Below, piece by piece: positions 25,301-34,708 of a stretch of 49,290 nt of DNA. The stretch comes from an uncultured Lachnospiraceae bacterium. GTDB taxonomy: Bacteria; Bacillota; Clostridia; Lachnospirales; Lachnospiraceae. The translations under genes were made by a program, and so were the position numbers. How positions within the stretch are numbered: the first letter of the stretch is position 1; the number at the start of each line of letters is the position of its first letter. The stretch covers positions 1 to 49,290 of the forward strand of contig CAJUMB010000021.1 of the NCBI GenBank assembly GCA_910587105.1. Direction: 5' to 3'. The notes beneath the pieces were generated by a model. The model ran no database searches, had not been told where the DNA came from, and worked only from the letters and a program-made list of their open reading frames with translations.

Positions 25301-26101
25301 CTAAGGCCTCTGTCCAAGCCCGCCTTCTAAAGTAAGGGTTTCCCCTGTCATATATTTAAAGTCCGGAGACGCCAGCTGAACACATACTCGTCCAATCTCA
25401 TCCTCAGAATCACCAAAATGTCCTGCCGGCGGAGTGTGTACATTTTTCTCAAACGCCTCCGGATATGCGTTTTGGAATTGCTCTAACTGTGCTGTCCAGG
25501 CCAGCGGACAGATAATATTCACATTAATGCCATCTTTTGCCCATTCTGTGGCCGCCACCCGGCTGAGCCCGCGGATTCCTTCCTTTGCCGCCGCATAAGC
25601 GCACTGTCCAAAATTACCAAAAAGACCTGCTCCAGAAGCAAAATTAATTACAGAACCTTTTGTCTCTTTCAAATAAGGGTAACATGCTTTCATATAATAA
25701 AAAACCGCATACAGGCCCGAATACATAGCCAGATTGAACTGATCCGTAGTATGTTCAGAAAGGGGAACACCCGAAGCAGATGCCTGGGCATTATTAATCA
25801 GCACGTCTATTCTTCCAAAAGCATCCATCGTCTGTTCGATTACATTCCCCACAACCTTCTCATTGTCGGCTCCTTCATTTACATCAGCCTGCACAATCAA
25901 CACTTTGATTCCGTAAAGCCTTTCCAGTTCTTCTTTCGCGTCTTCCAGTTTCTTGACATTGCGTCCTGTAATCACAAGGTTCGCCCCTTCTTTTGCGTAA
26001 GCAGCTGCAATCCCATAGCCAATTGATCCACATCTTCCGTTACTCAATACAGCACGGCCCGCACCTGTGATAATCGCCGTTTTTCCCGTTAAAAATCCCA
26101 T
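25301..26101 (-). CDS. short-chain dehydrogenase/reductase
   Basis: The 266-residue Rossmann protein has an N-terminal cofactor loop ITGAGRAVLSNGRCGSIGYG, longer than the usual TGxxxGxG by an inserted segment, then NNAQAS in place of NNAG, the structural Ser in VINFASGAGLFG and the catalytic YAAAK. The Arg at the end of strand 2 (VITGRN) suggests NADP(H). The C-terminal LASPDFKYMTGETLTLEGG block is typical of classical SDRs. Substrate cannot be predicted. AAGGAGG precedes the ATG. It stands alone, divergent from the GH3 gene. Confidence 0.88.
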   Translation of the reverse strand: MGFLTGKTAIITGAGRAVLSNGRCGSIGYGIAAAYAKEGANLVITGRNVKKLEDAKEELERLYGIKVLIVQADVNEGADNEKVVGNVIEQTMDAFGRIDVLINNAQASASGVPLSEHTTDQFNLAMYSGLYAVFYYMKACYPYLKETKGSVINFASGAGLFGNFGQCAYAAAKEGIRGLSRVAATEWAKDGINVNIICPLAWTAQLEQFQNAYPEAFEKNVHTPPAGHFGDSEDEIGRVCVQLASPDFKYMTGETLTLEGGLGQRP

Positions 26102-26185
26102 GAATCCCTGCCTCCTTGTAAATAGTTAAGTATTATTTTATATAATTGTAAAACAAACCAGCCCAAATAGCAAGCAAAAGAAAAC

Positions 26186-26214
26186 TTGTCAGAACCTTAA
26201 AATTATTTTATAAT
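26186..26214 (+). promoter_or_regulatory. promoter of the GH3 - murT - gatD region
   Basis: TTGTCA, 17-bp spacer, perfect TATAAT, 50 bp before the GH3 start codon: one of the best promoter matches in the window. Confidence 0.7.
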
Positions 26215-26264
26215 AACAGCACAATCATAAAATACGCTGTATAAGGAAGGGATGTATCGCAGAA

Positions 26265-27590
26265 ATGAAAGCTAAAAAAATTTTATCAATCTTAACACTA
26301 TGTTTCCTCTGTCTGCTGACCTGTCCCGGCTGTGGAACTGACAAAGGCAGAAAAGCACCATCTGAAACTGCAGAAATGAGTCAAAACTCTGCAGATGAAG
26401 AACCCTCAGAAACATCCAAAAGCTCTAACCTTATTACCATCATACCGTCAGATGACGGACAAACTTCCTCTAACCAGAAAAAGGAAAAAAGCCCCAGCAA
26501 AAGCGAAAAGCCTTCTCCGCCCTCAGAGATAGACAAAGATTCTCAAATAGAAGAGTATCTGGAGAAACTGTCTCTTGAGGAAAAAATTGCACAGATGTTT
26601 ATCATATTGCCAGAAGCTGCTGTAAATACAGATATTGTGACAGAGGCAGGCCCAATGACCGAAGAAGCTATCCAGAACATTCCCGTGGGCGGCTTTATAT
26701 ACATGGAGCAGAACCTTCAGACACCTGAACAGGTACGCAGCATGCTGGATGCCGTACAAAAGTACAGCATGGACCGGACCGGGCTTCCCATGTTCACCTG
26801 TATTGACGAAGAAGGAGGAACTGTCGCACGGATCAATGGAAACATGAATTTTAATGTCCCATATATCGGAAATATGTCGGAAGTCGGTGCCTCCCAAAAT
26901 ACAGACGAGGCATACCAGACTGGCCAGACTCTGGGCAGTTATTTATCCGAATTAGGCTTTAATGTGGATTTTGCTCCTGTGGCTGATGTACTATCCGATC
27001 CCGCCAATCAGGTAGTGAAGGACCGCTCTTTCGGCAGCGACCCGGATCTGACTGCTGAAATGTCCGCAGCCTTATTAAAGGGCCTGCAGGAAAATGGCGT
27101 CCGCGGGGCTTTCAAGCACTACCCTGGACACGGAGCCACTGAAGGGGATACCCACGAAGGATATTCTTATACCTCCAAGAGTCTGGGTGATCTCCTTACC
27201 TGCGAATTGATCCCCTTTGAAAGAGGGATTCAGGAAGGTGTTGATTTCATTATGGCAGGACATATTTCCCTGCCAAATGTCATAGGCGATGACACGCCAG
27301 CCTCCCTCTCCTATAAAATGCTTTCAGAAATCCTGCGGGATCAGATGGATTACGATGGAATTATCATTACTGATGCTATGAATATGGGCGCCATTGCCCA
27401 GACGTATTCTTCCGCCGATGCGGCTGTAAAATCCATCCAGGCCGGTGCAGATATCATTTTGATGCCGGCTGACTTCACCGCCGCCTATCAGGGAGTTTTA
27501 GACGCTGTAAATAATCAGCTCATCCCAGCAGACCGGATTGATGATTCTGTAACCAGAATATTAAAAGTCAAATTATCCATGACTCATTAA
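26265..27590 (+). CDS. GH3-family beta-N-acetylhexosaminidase-like exported protein
   Basis: The 441-residue protein has an N-terminal signal (about 5-20) with a possible lipoprotein Cys in TCPGCGTDK, then a Ser/Lys/Glu-rich linker to about 95. The catalytic domain follows: LSLEEKIAQMF, DEEGGTVARING, the dyad motif KHYPGHGATEGDTHEG (284-299) used by NagZ-type enzymes, and the nucleophile Asp370 in GIIITDAMNMGAI. NagZ-type enzymes release N-acetylglucosamine from muropeptides; this one would act outside the membrane. A C-terminal domain is absent, as in short NagZ. AAGGAAGGG precedes the ATG at some distance. It leads a plus-strand run including murT-gatD. Confidence 0.9.
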   Translation: MKAKKILSILTLCFLCLLTCPGCGTDKGRKAPSETAEMSQNSADEEPSETSKSSNLITIIPSDDGQTSSNQKKEKSPSKSEKPSPPSEIDKDSQIEEYLEKLSLEEKIAQMFIILPEAAVNTDIVTEAGPMTEEAIQNIPVGGFIYMEQNLQTPEQVRSMLDAVQKYSMDRTGLPMFTCIDEEGGTVARINGNMNFNVPYIGNMSEVGASQNTDEAYQTGQTLGSYLSELGFNVDFAPVADVLSDPANQVVKDRSFGSDPDLTAEMSAALLKGLQENGVRGAFKHYPGHGATEGDTHEGYSYTSKSLGDLLTCELIPFERGIQEGVDFIMAGHISLPNVIGDDTPASLSYKMLSEILRDQMDYDGIIITDAMNMGAIAQTYSSADAAVKSIQAGADIILMPADFTAAYQGVLDAVNNQLIPADRIDDSVTRILKVKLSMTH

Positions 27591-27614
27591 ATATTGAAAG
27601 GAAAAGACAATTAT

Positions 27615-27815
27615 ATGGAACCAAACAGCTTACCTGCAGAAGATGATGGACAGTACACCTGCACTTACGAATACAAATGTCCCACAGATTCTACAAAATC
27701 CATACACACTGTGGTTTACAAAAAGGCCACCTGCACGCGGATAGATGACATCGTGCTGCATTTTCACTGCAGCAGAGATTCTAAATGTGTCAAATGCCAG
27801 CAGAACTATCTATAA
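27615..27815 (+). CDS. small cysteine-rich protein
   Basis: The 66-residue protein (MEPNSLPAEDDGQYTCTYEY...) has seven Cys: two in the first third, one in TCTRIDD and four in HCSRDSKCVKCQ at the end. The pattern could bind zinc or form disulfides, but matches no motif I know. AAGGAAAAG precedes the ATG; a start seven codons earlier sits at the very edge of that site. It fills the space between the GH3 gene and murT. Whether it takes part in wall metabolism is unknown. Confidence 0.55.
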   Translation: MEPNSLPAEDDGQYTCTYEYKCPTDSTKSIHTVVYKKATCTRIDDIVLHFHCSRDSKCVKCQQNYL

Positions 27816-27885
27816 ACACAGACTGGGCACAACCCTGCTGCGCCGGCAGTGCGCTTTCTGGGAAACCGGCCCAACGGAGGAGATC

Positions 27886-29226
27886 ATGAACATAAGAAGG
27901 ATTCTGGCGGTCTGGACCGCGAAAGCAGCCTGCGGCATCTGCAGGCATATGGGAAGACAGGGTGTGACCTGGGCCGGAAAACTGGCATTGATGATTTATC
28001 CCCCCATTTTACAGGAAATGGCAGGAGAAATCCGAAAGAAAATCTTTATTGTATGCGGAACCAACGGCAAAACCACCACCAACAACCTGCTCTGCGCGGC
28101 CCTGGAAGCAGAAGGCGAAACAGTTATCTGCAACCGCACAGGCTCCAACATGCTCAATGGAGTGGCGGCGGCTTTTGTTCTGGCGGCGGATATGAGCGGA
28201 AAGATTTGTGCTGACTATGCCTGTATTGAGGTGGATGAAGCTTCCACCCGCCATATTTTTCCCCGTTTCCACCCGGATTATATGGTACTGACCAATCTGT
28301 TCCGGGACCAGCTGGACCGATACGGTGAGATTGATATTACCATGGACATTTTAAAGGAAGTCATCCACATTGCGCCTCATATGGAGCTTATCGTCAATGG
28401 TGACGATGCCCTGTCCGCCTGTCTGGCCATGGAATGCCAGAACCCATGGATCACTTACGGCATCAGCGAACCTGTGGCCAGCGCTTCCGATGACAAGGAA
28501 ATGCGGGAGGGGCGCTTCTGCCGGAAATGCGGCGCCAGGCTGGTATACCGTTTTTATCACTACAGCCAGCTGGGAGATTATGCCTGCCCTCAGTGCAGCT
28601 TTGCCCGCCCGTCTATCGATTATGATGCCCGGGAGGTACAGGTGGGCGGACAGCTGTCTTTTGCTGTTGGAAAAGAACGTATTGTGGCCAACTACCGGGG
28701 ATTTTACAATGTGTACAACATTCTGGCCGCCTATGCCGCCGGAAAACATGCAGGGCTTACCCTGAAAAATTTTAACCGTATGCTGAAAGACTTCCATCCG
28801 GAAAACGGACGGATGGAACAGTTCCGCATTCAAAACACAGGAATTATATTGAACCTTGCGAAAAACCCGGCAGGGTTTAACCAGAATATCTCCGCCGTCA
28901 TGTCTGACCAGACCCAAAAGGACCTGATTATCGTCATCAATGACAATGATCAGGACGGTACTGATGTGTCCTGGCTGTGGGATGTGGATTTTGACCGCTT
29001 TGCCTCAGAACAGATCCACTCCATCACTGTCAGCGGCATCCGATGTCAGGATATGCGCCTGCGGCTGAAATACGCGGACATCCCGTCTTATCTGGAAGCG
29101 GATGTGGAAAACGCCATCCTGGCAAGGCTGGCAGACGGCTGCGGAAACCTGTATGTACTGGTGAACTATACTGCTCTGTTCAGCACCAGAAATATTCTGA
29201 AAAAACTGGAGGAAATCAGGCCATGA
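27886..29226 (+). CDS. murT: lipid II isoglutaminyl synthase, ATPase subunit MurT
   Basis: The 446-residue Mur-ligase-like protein has the P-loop CGTNGKTTT (57-65), the Mur central-domain block DEASTRHIFPRFHPDYMVLT, and a zinc ribbon with Cys212, Cys215, Cys234 and Cys237 (CRKCG...CPQC) inserted in the central domain, a hallmark of MurT. The C-terminal DUF1727 domain carries LAKNPAGFNQ and DNDQDGTDVSWLWDVDFD. With GatD it amidates the second-position D-glutamate of lipid II at the inner face of the membrane, which is needed for cross-linking in many Gram-positives. The ATG following GGAGGAG is chosen; the frame is open 47 codons further upstream without support. Confidence 0.95.
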   Translation: MNIRRILAVWTAKAACGICRHMGRQGVTWAGKLALMIYPPILQEMAGEIRKKIFIVCGTNGKTTTNNLLCAALEAEGETVICNRTGSNMLNGVAAAFVLAADMSGKICADYACIEVDEASTRHIFPRFHPDYMVLTNLFRDQLDRYGEIDITMDILKEVIHIAPHMELIVNGDDALSACLAMECQNPWITYGISEPVASASDDKEMREGRFCRKCGARLVYRFYHYSQLGDYACPQCSFARPSIDYDAREVQVGGQLSFAVGKERIVANYRGFYNVYNILAAYAAGKHAGLTLKNFNRMLKDFHPENGRMEQFRIQNTGIILNLAKNPAGFNQNISAVMSDQTQKDLIIVINDNDQDGTDVSWLWDVDFDRFASEQIHSITVSGIRCQDMRLRLKYADIPSYLEADVENAILARLADGCGNLYVLVNYTALFSTRNILKKLEEIRP

Positions 29227-29960
29227 AACAGCACACCCAGACTATGCAGCTGACCATCGGGCATCTCTACCCGGACCTGCTGAATTTATACGGCGACAGG
29301 GGCAATATCGCCTGCCTGATGAAACGGTGCCAATGGCGGGGAATCAATGCCCGCACCATAGAATTTGAAAGTGAAGACACCGTAGATTTCAAAAAACTGG
29401 ATATTGTCCTTCTGGGAGGCGGATCAGACCGGGAGCAGATTCTGGTCTGCAGAAAACTGAAGAAAATCCAGGCAGATTTCAAAACATATGTGGAAGATAA
29501 CGGCGTTGTCCTTGCTGTGTGCGGAGGATACCAGCTGCTGGGCAAATACTACGAAACCAGGGAGGGCACCATAGAAGGACTGGATTTGGTGGATCTATAC
29601 ACCAAGCAGGGAAAAGACAGGCTCATCGACAACATAGTCCTTCAAAGTCCTCTGTGCAGTATGCCTATAGTGGGATTCGAGAACCACGGCGGCAGAACAT
29701 TTATCAACGGCAGCCGCCCTTTCGGAAAGGTTCTGTATGGGTCAGGCAATGACGGGGAAAGCGGATACGAGGGGGTCATCTATAAAAACGTAATCGGCAC
29801 ATACCTCCACGGCCCTCTGCTGCCGAAAAATCCCCAGCTCTGCGATTATCTGATTCAGAAAGCCCTGGAGCGAAAATACGGTTCCCTGAAGCTCCCGCCC
29901 CTGGATGACAGCCAGGAACGGGAGGCAAACACATACATGGTACAGCGGTTGTTAAAATAA
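29223..29960 (+). CDS. gatD: lipid II isoglutaminyl synthase, glutamine amidotransferase subunit GatD
   Basis: The 245-residue protein is a CobB/CobQ-like class I glutaminase: IGHLYPDLLNLYGDRGN start, LGGGSDREQ, catalytic Cys100 in LAVCGGYQLLG, and His196 in IGTYLHGPLLPKNP. It releases ammonia from glutamine and passes it to MurT for amidation of lipid II. Its ATG overlaps the murT stop as ATGA, so the two subunits are translationally coupled and made in equal amounts. AGGAG-like sequence (GGAGGAAATCAGGCC) lies before it within murT. Confidence 0.95.
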   Translation: MKQHTQTMQLTIGHLYPDLLNLYGDRGNIACLMKRCQWRGINARTIEFESEDTVDFKKLDIVLLGGGSDREQILVCRKLKKIQADFKTYVEDNGVVLAVCGGYQLLGKYYETREGTIEGLDLVDLYTKQGKDRLIDNIVLQSPLCSMPIVGFENHGGRTFINGSRPFGKVLYGSGNDGESGYEGVIYKNVIGTYLHGPLLPKNPQLCDYLIQKALERKYGSLKLPPLDDSQEREANTYMVQRLLK

Positions 29961-29981
29961 AATTTTTAGGAGGAGATTTCC

Positions 29982-31142
29982 ATGAAAATAAAACGCAAAT
30001 GCTGGATGCTTTGTTTTGCCCTGATGCTCGGACTGGCCGGATGTGCCCGGGAAAGTGTCCCAGCCGGCAAAACCGCTTCCCAGCCCCATACATCCTCTGA
30101 AAATAAAAGCATCCTGGACTCTGAAGCTGTGAAGAAAAACCAAAAGACAGCCGCCATTTCCATGCCGTCCCAGTCCAGCGAGAAATGGATCAACGGCGCC
30201 GCAAGGATGAATACACTGCTCACAGACAATAATTTCCAGGTATTGGTAGAATTTGCGGAAGATGACCCCAGACAACAGATTAGCCAGCTGGAAGAATTTA
30301 TTGAACAATCGGTGGACTGTCTCATTGTGGCCCCGATTCCTTCCGCCGATTTGACAGAGGTTTTGGAACAGGCAAAAGAAAAAGAAATTCCTGTCATCTC
30401 TTATGACCGTCTGATTATGGACACTGATGCAGTGGACTATTATGCCGGATTCGATAACCTGCAGGCAGGAAGGCAGATCGGCGAATATATTGTACAGGAA
30501 AAAAATCTGGAAAAGACTTCTTCTAATGAAAAAGCAAAGTCTTACACCATTGAATTCTTCATGGGGGACCCACAGGATTACAGTGCAAAAATGGTACATC
30601 AAGGAGTCATGGAGGTTTTAAAACCTTATCTGGACGCCGGAACCCTGGTGTGCAAATCCGGACGGACAAAATTTGAAGACACTGCCATTCTCTATGAATC
30701 CCAGGATACTTCTCAGAAAAACTGCGAAGCCCTGCTGGATGCCAATTATCTGGACGGCCGTCTGGATATTGCCTGTACTTCCTCAGACACCCTGGCCTAT
30801 GGAGTCCGTACAGCCCTGGAAAACAGATCCTACACCCAGGGAGACAACTGGCCGCTGGTAACAGGACAAGATGCCGAGCTGGCCGCTGTTACTGACATAT
30901 TAAGCGGATATCAGGCAATGTCTGTATTTCGTGATACCCGCCAGCTGGCAGAACAATGTGTAAAAATGGCTGTGGACTGTATGCAGGGCCAAAAACCTGT
31001 GACCAATGACAACAAACTGTATAAAAATGGAACCAAAGCAGTCCCCTCTTATCTGTGCGGTACGGAAATGGTGGACTCAAAAAACTATAAAGATATTCTT
31101 GTGGACAGCGGCTATTACACAAAGGACCAGCTAAAACTGTAA
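29982..31142 (+). CDS. sugar-binding lipoprotein (XylF/RbsB-type) without adjacent transporter
   Basis: The 386-residue protein has a signal peptide ending in the lipobox LAGC (about 19-22), a short linker, then a type I periplasmic-binding fold: KTAAISMPSQSSEKWINGAA, CLIVAPIPSADLTEVL, VISYDRLIMDTDAVDYYAGFDN, and VTGQDAELAAVTDILSGYQAMSVFRDT. The PxxSYDRLI and GQDAE...Q motifs are those of xylose/multiple-sugar binding proteins (XylF-ChvE group). It would sit on the outer face of the membrane. AGGAGGAG precedes the ATG 21 nt after gatD. No ABC or permease gene follows; a terminator closes the transcript, so it must work with a distant transporter or as a sensor. Confidence 0.88.
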   Translation: MKIKRKCWMLCFALMLGLAGCARESVPAGKTASQPHTSSENKSILDSEAVKKNQKTAAISMPSQSSEKWINGAARMNTLLTDNNFQVLVEFAEDDPRQQISQLEEFIEQSVDCLIVAPIPSADLTEVLEQAKEKEIPVISYDRLIMDTDAVDYYAGFDNLQAGRQIGEYIVQEKNLEKTSSNEKAKSYTIEFFMGDPQDYSAKMVHQGVMEVLKPYLDAGTLVCKSGRTKFEDTAILYESQDTSQKNCEALLDANYLDGRLDIACTSSDTLAYGVRTALENRSYTQGDNWPLVTGQDAELAAVTDILSGYQAMSVFRDTRQLAEQCVKMAVDCMQGQKPVTNDNKLYKNGTKAVPSYLCGTEMVDSKNYKDILVDSGYYTKDQLKL

Positions 31143-31202
31143 AACCACAGTTTTGTGTCAGAAACAAGATTCATAAACAGCTGTGCACACACTTCAGAAA
31201 AT

Positions 31203-31244
31203 AAAAGGGCGTTCTTCCCCAGAAGATGGGAAGAACGCCCTTTT
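31203..31244. terminator. strong bidirectional terminator
   Basis: AAAAGGGCGTTCTTCCC and GGGAAGAACGCCCTTTT are perfect 17-bp arms around an 8-nt loop, flanked by A and T runs. It separates the convergent sugar-binding protein gene and carB. Confidence 0.92.
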
Positions 31245-31253
31245 ATTCTATAA

Positions 31254-34200
31254 TTATTTATTATGAATCTGCCCGTGCAGTTCCTGCAAAGAGCTTACCT
31301 TTCCGCTCTCGTGGGTACGCACATAAAAGATACCGCTGGCTGTAGCCCGCGCCGCCGCAATGGTGGTCATATAGGGAACCCTCGCTTTCACCGCCGCTTT
31401 TCTAAGATAACTGTCATCATTGACGCTGTCTTTGCCCACCGGTGAATTTATGACCAGGTCAAACTCCCCATTGGTAATCATATCCAGCACATGGGGACGC
31501 CCCTCATACAGCTTTTTCACCAGACGGGCCGGGATGCCTGCCTCCCGTATCAGTTCACAGGTAGCTCCCGTGGCGGCGATCTCAAAGCCGCACTCATGGA
31601 AATGCTTTGCCACTTCCGCCACTTCCGCCTTGTCCTTCCTGTTCACAGAAATCAAAACCTTTCCCTTCAGAGGCAGTTTCATGCCTGCTGCCTCCTGAGC
31701 CTTATAGAAAGCATCTCCGTAAAAATCAGACAGCCCCAGCACTTCTCCTGTGGAACGCATTTCCGGTCCCAGAATCGGGTCTACCTCCTGGAACATATTG
31801 AAGGGGAACACCGCCTCTTTCACCCCGTAATAGGGAATGTTCTGTTCTTTCAGTTCCGGCACGGGAGACGGCCTGCCTGTCAGCTGAGAGGTGATAATCT
31901 CTGTGGCCAGGGGTACCATGCGTATATTGCAGACTTTGGATACCAATGGCACCGTGCGGGACGCCCGCGGGTTGGCCTCCAGCACGTAGACACGTCCGTT
32001 CTCGATGGCGTACTGCATATTCATCAGCCCTTCCACATGCATCTCCTCTGCAATTTTCCGTGTGTATTCCTTGATGGTCTTCACATTCTCCTCAGAAATG
32101 TGTACAGAAGGAATAATGCAGGCGGAATCTCCTGAATGCACTCCCGCCAGCTCTATGTGCTCCATAACCGCAGGCACAAAGGCATGGGTGCCGTCACTGA
32201 TGGCATCGGCTTCACACTCTGTGGCATGGTTCAGGAAACGGTCGATGAGAATGGGACGGTCAGGGGTCACGCCCACAGCCGCATTCATATACTGAGTCAT
32301 GCTCTCTTCATCATAGACCACTTCCATGCCCCGGCCTCCCAACACATAGGAGGGCCGTACCATTACCGGATAGCCAATTTTCTCTGCAATTTTAAGAGCC
32401 TCAGCCACATCAGCCGCCATGCCTGACTCAGGCATAGGAATCTGAAGCTTGTCCATCATAGCCCGGAAGCTGTCCCTGTCTTCAGCCATATCAATGACAG
32501 ACGGGGAAGTCCCTAAAATGCGGACCCCGTTTTTCTCCAGGTCTGCCGCCAGATTCAGCGGCGTCTGTCCGCCAAACTGGGCAATAACGCCCACAGGCTT
32601 CTCTTTCCTGTAGATACTCAGCACATCCTCCAGGGTCAGAGGCTCAAAATACAGTTTGTCCGAAGTATCATAGTCTGTGGATACCGTCTCCGGATTACAG
32701 TTTACAATAATTGTCTCGAATCCCAGCTTCTTCAGGGCCAGAGAGGCATGGACACAGCAGTAGTCAAACTCAATTCCCTGTCCAATACGGTTGGGACCGC
32801 CGCCCAGAATCATAATCTTTGGTTTTCCCTGCGACACCGGGTTCTTATCCGGAGCATTGTAAGTAGAATAATAGTAAGCACTGTCCTGGGTTCCGCTCAC
32901 ATGAACCCCCTCCCAGGCTTCCTCCACACCCAGATTTGTCCTCTGATTACGGATGTCCTCCTCTGGAACCTCCAGAAGCTGGCTTAGATATTTGTCAGAA
33001 AAGCCGTCTTTTTTGGCCGCAGTCAGCAGTTTGTCCGGCAGACCGCCGCCCCGGCAGGCCAGAATCTGTTCTTCTTCCTCCACCAGCTCTTTCATCTGTT
33101 CAATGAAATACCGTTTTACCCTGGTAATCTCATAGATTTCCTCCACAGACGCACCCTTTCTCAGAGCCTCATACATGACAAAATGACGCTCGCTGGAAGG
33201 GGTAATCAGCAGGCGCAGCAGTTCTTCTTTTGTCATAGTATCAAAATTTTTGGCATGCCCCAGCCCGTAACGCCCGGTCTCCAGACTGCGGATAGCCTTC
33301 TGGAAAGCCTCTTTGTAAGTTTTTCCAATACTCATGACCTCGCCCACAGCGCGCATCTGTGTCCCAAGCTTGTCCTCCACCCCTTTGAATTTCTCAAAAG
33401 CCCAGCGGGCGAACTTGATCACCACATAATCCCCGTCAGGCACATAGCGGTCCAGAGTGCCGTATTTACCGCAGGGAATATCTTTCAATGTGAGCCCTGC
33501 CGCCAGCATGGCAGATACCAGCGCAATGGGAAACCCTGTAGCCTTGGACGCCAGTGCCGAAGAACGGGATGTCCTGGGATTAATCTCAATAACCACCACC
33601 CGGTCAGACACCGGGTCATGGGCAAACTGTACATTGGTGCCCCCGATTACCTGTACCGATTCCACAATCCGGTAAGCCTGCTCCTGAAGCCGTTTCTGGC
33701 ATTCCTCGGAAATAGTCAGCATAGGGGCCGCACAGAAAGAGTCGCCTGTGTGCACACCCAGCGGATCAATATTTTCAATAAAGCAGACTGTGATCATATT
33801 GTTCTCGGAATCTCTGACCACCTCCAGCTCCAGTTCCTCCCATCCCAGGATGGATTCTTCCACCAGCACCTGCCCTACCAGGCTGGCCTGAAGCCCACGG
33901 GCGCAGACAGTTTTCAATTCTTCTTTATTGTATACAAGACCGCCGCCTGCCCCGCCCATGGTATAAGCAGGACGGAGCACCACCGGATAACCCAGGCGCC
34001 CGGCTATATCCAGTGCTTCCTCCACACTGTAGGCCACCTCACTGCGGGCCATCTCGATGCCCAGCTTGTCCATTGCATTCTTAAACTCAATACGGTCTTC
34101 TCCACGCTCAATGGCATCCACCTGGACTCCGATCACTTTCACGCCATACTTCTCCAGCACCCCAGCTTTATGAAGCTCTGCACAGAGATTCAGTCCGGAC

Positions 34201-34478
34201 TGGCCGCCCAGGTTGGGGAGCAGGGCATCGGGACGTTCCTTTTTGATAATCCTCTCCAGCCGTTCCACATTCAAAGGCTCGATATAGGTCACATCCGCCA
34301 TCTCTGGGTCCGTCATAATCGTGGCAGGATTGGAATTCACCAGCACAATCTCATAGCCCAGACTGCGCAGCGCCTTACACGCCTGTGTGCCCGAATAGTC
34401 AAATTCACATGCCTGCCCAATGATAATCGGACCAGAACCAATAATCAGTACTTTGTGTATGTCTGTTCGTTTCGCCAT
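31254..34478 (-). CDS. carB: carbamoyl-phosphate synthase large subunit
   Basis: The 1074-residue protein is full length. Two ATP-grasp halves are visible: the first with LIIGSGPIIIGQACEFDYSG and ENIDPLGVHTGDS, the second with MILGGGPNRIGQGIEFDYCC and EHIELAGVHSGDS. The end (about 940 onward) is the allosteric MGS-like domain, KGKVLISVNRKDK to NSPVGKDSVNDDSYLRKAAV. With CarA it makes carbamoyl phosphate from bicarbonate, glutamine-derived ammonia and ATP for arginine and pyrimidines. The start after AAAAGGAG is chosen over one eight codons upstream. carA is not adjacent, so it must lie elsewhere. Confidence 0.97.
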   Translation of the reverse strand: MAKRTDIHKVLIIGSGPIIIGQACEFDYSGTQACKALRSLGYEIVLVNSNPATIMTDPEMADVTYIEPLNVERLERIIKKERPDALLPNLGGQSGLNLCAELHKAGVLEKYGVKVIGVQVDAIERGEDRIEFKNAMDKLGIEMARSEVAYSVEEALDIAGRLGYPVVLRPAYTMGGAGGGLVYNKEELKTVCARGLQASLVGQVLVEESILGWEELELEVVRDSENNMITVCFIENIDPLGVHTGDSFCAAPMLTISEECQKRLQEQAYRIVESVQVIGGTNVQFAHDPVSDRVVVIEINPRTSRSSALASKATGFPIALVSAMLAAGLTLKDIPCGKYGTLDRYVPDGDYVVIKFARWAFEKFKGVEDKLGTQMRAVGEVMSIGKTYKEAFQKAIRSLETGRYGLGHAKNFDTMTKEELLRLLITPSSERHFVMYEALRKGASVEEIYEITRVKRYFIEQMKELVEEEEQILACRGGGLPDKLLTAAKKDGFSDKYLSQLLEVPEEDIRNQRTNLGVEEAWEGVHVSGTQDSAYYYSTYNAPDKNPVSQGKPKIMILGGGPNRIGQGIEFDYCCVHASLALKKLGFETIIVNCNPETVSTDYDTSDKLYFEPLTLEDVLSIYRKEKPVGVIAQFGGQTPLNLAADLEKNGVRILGTSPSVIDMAEDRDSFRAMMDKLQIPMPESGMAADVAEALKIAEKIGYPVMVRPSYVLGGRGMEVVYDEESMTQYMNAAVGVTPDRPILIDRFLNHATECEADAISDGTHAFVPAVMEHIELAGVHSGDSACIIPSVHISEENVKTIKEYTRKIAEEMHVEGLMNMQYAIENGRVYVLEANPRASRTVPLVSKVCNIRMVPLATEIITSQLTGRPSPVPELKEQNIPYYGVKEAVFPFNMFQEVDPILGPEMRSTGEVLGLSDFYGDAFYKAQEAAGMKLPLKGKVLISVNRKDKAEVAEVAKHFHECGFEIAATGATCELIREAGIPARLVKKLYEGRPHVLDMITNGEFDLVINSPVGKDSVNDDSYLRKAAVKARVPYMTTIAAARATASGIFYVRTHESGKVSSLQELHGQIHNK

Positions 34479-34517
34479 GTTCTTCTCCTTTTCAACAACC
34501 ATTCAACCGTTCTACTT

Positions 34518-34546
34518 ATTATAATCAACCTGGCGAAAAACGGCAA
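34518..34546 (-). promoter_or_regulatory. promoter of carB
   Basis: On the minus strand TTGCCG, 17-bp spacer, perfect TATAAT, 40 bp before the start codon. The short leader leaves no room for a PyrR-type attenuator. Confidence 0.7.
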
Positions 34547-34634
34547 TAGGAAAACGAATGATTGCCAAAGATTACGGAAAGTTTTCCCAATACTCTGGCT
34601 GCGCCGTTTTTATATGATAATGCCAGCTGTATGC

Positions 34635-34663
34635 TTTCCAAACCCGCCCGCCAGTGTTATAAT
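34635..34663 (+). promoter_or_regulatory. putative promoter of the TauE/SafE-type gene
   Basis: TTTCCA, 17-bp spacer, TATAAT; a second TATAAT follows at 34667. About 45 bp before the ATG. Confidence 0.5.
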
Positions 34664-34708
34664 TATAATATTGTTACTGAAACAGCTCACAAAAAGGAGT
34701 CCCAAGAA

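Noticed and set aside
29982..31142. Complete sugar ABC transporter operon
   Set aside because: A perfect terminator follows the binding-protein gene and no ATPase or permease gene is found on either side.
31254..34546. PyrR or arginine attenuator before carB
   Set aside because: Promoter and ribosome binding site are only about 40 bp apart, leaving no room for anti-terminator and terminator folds.
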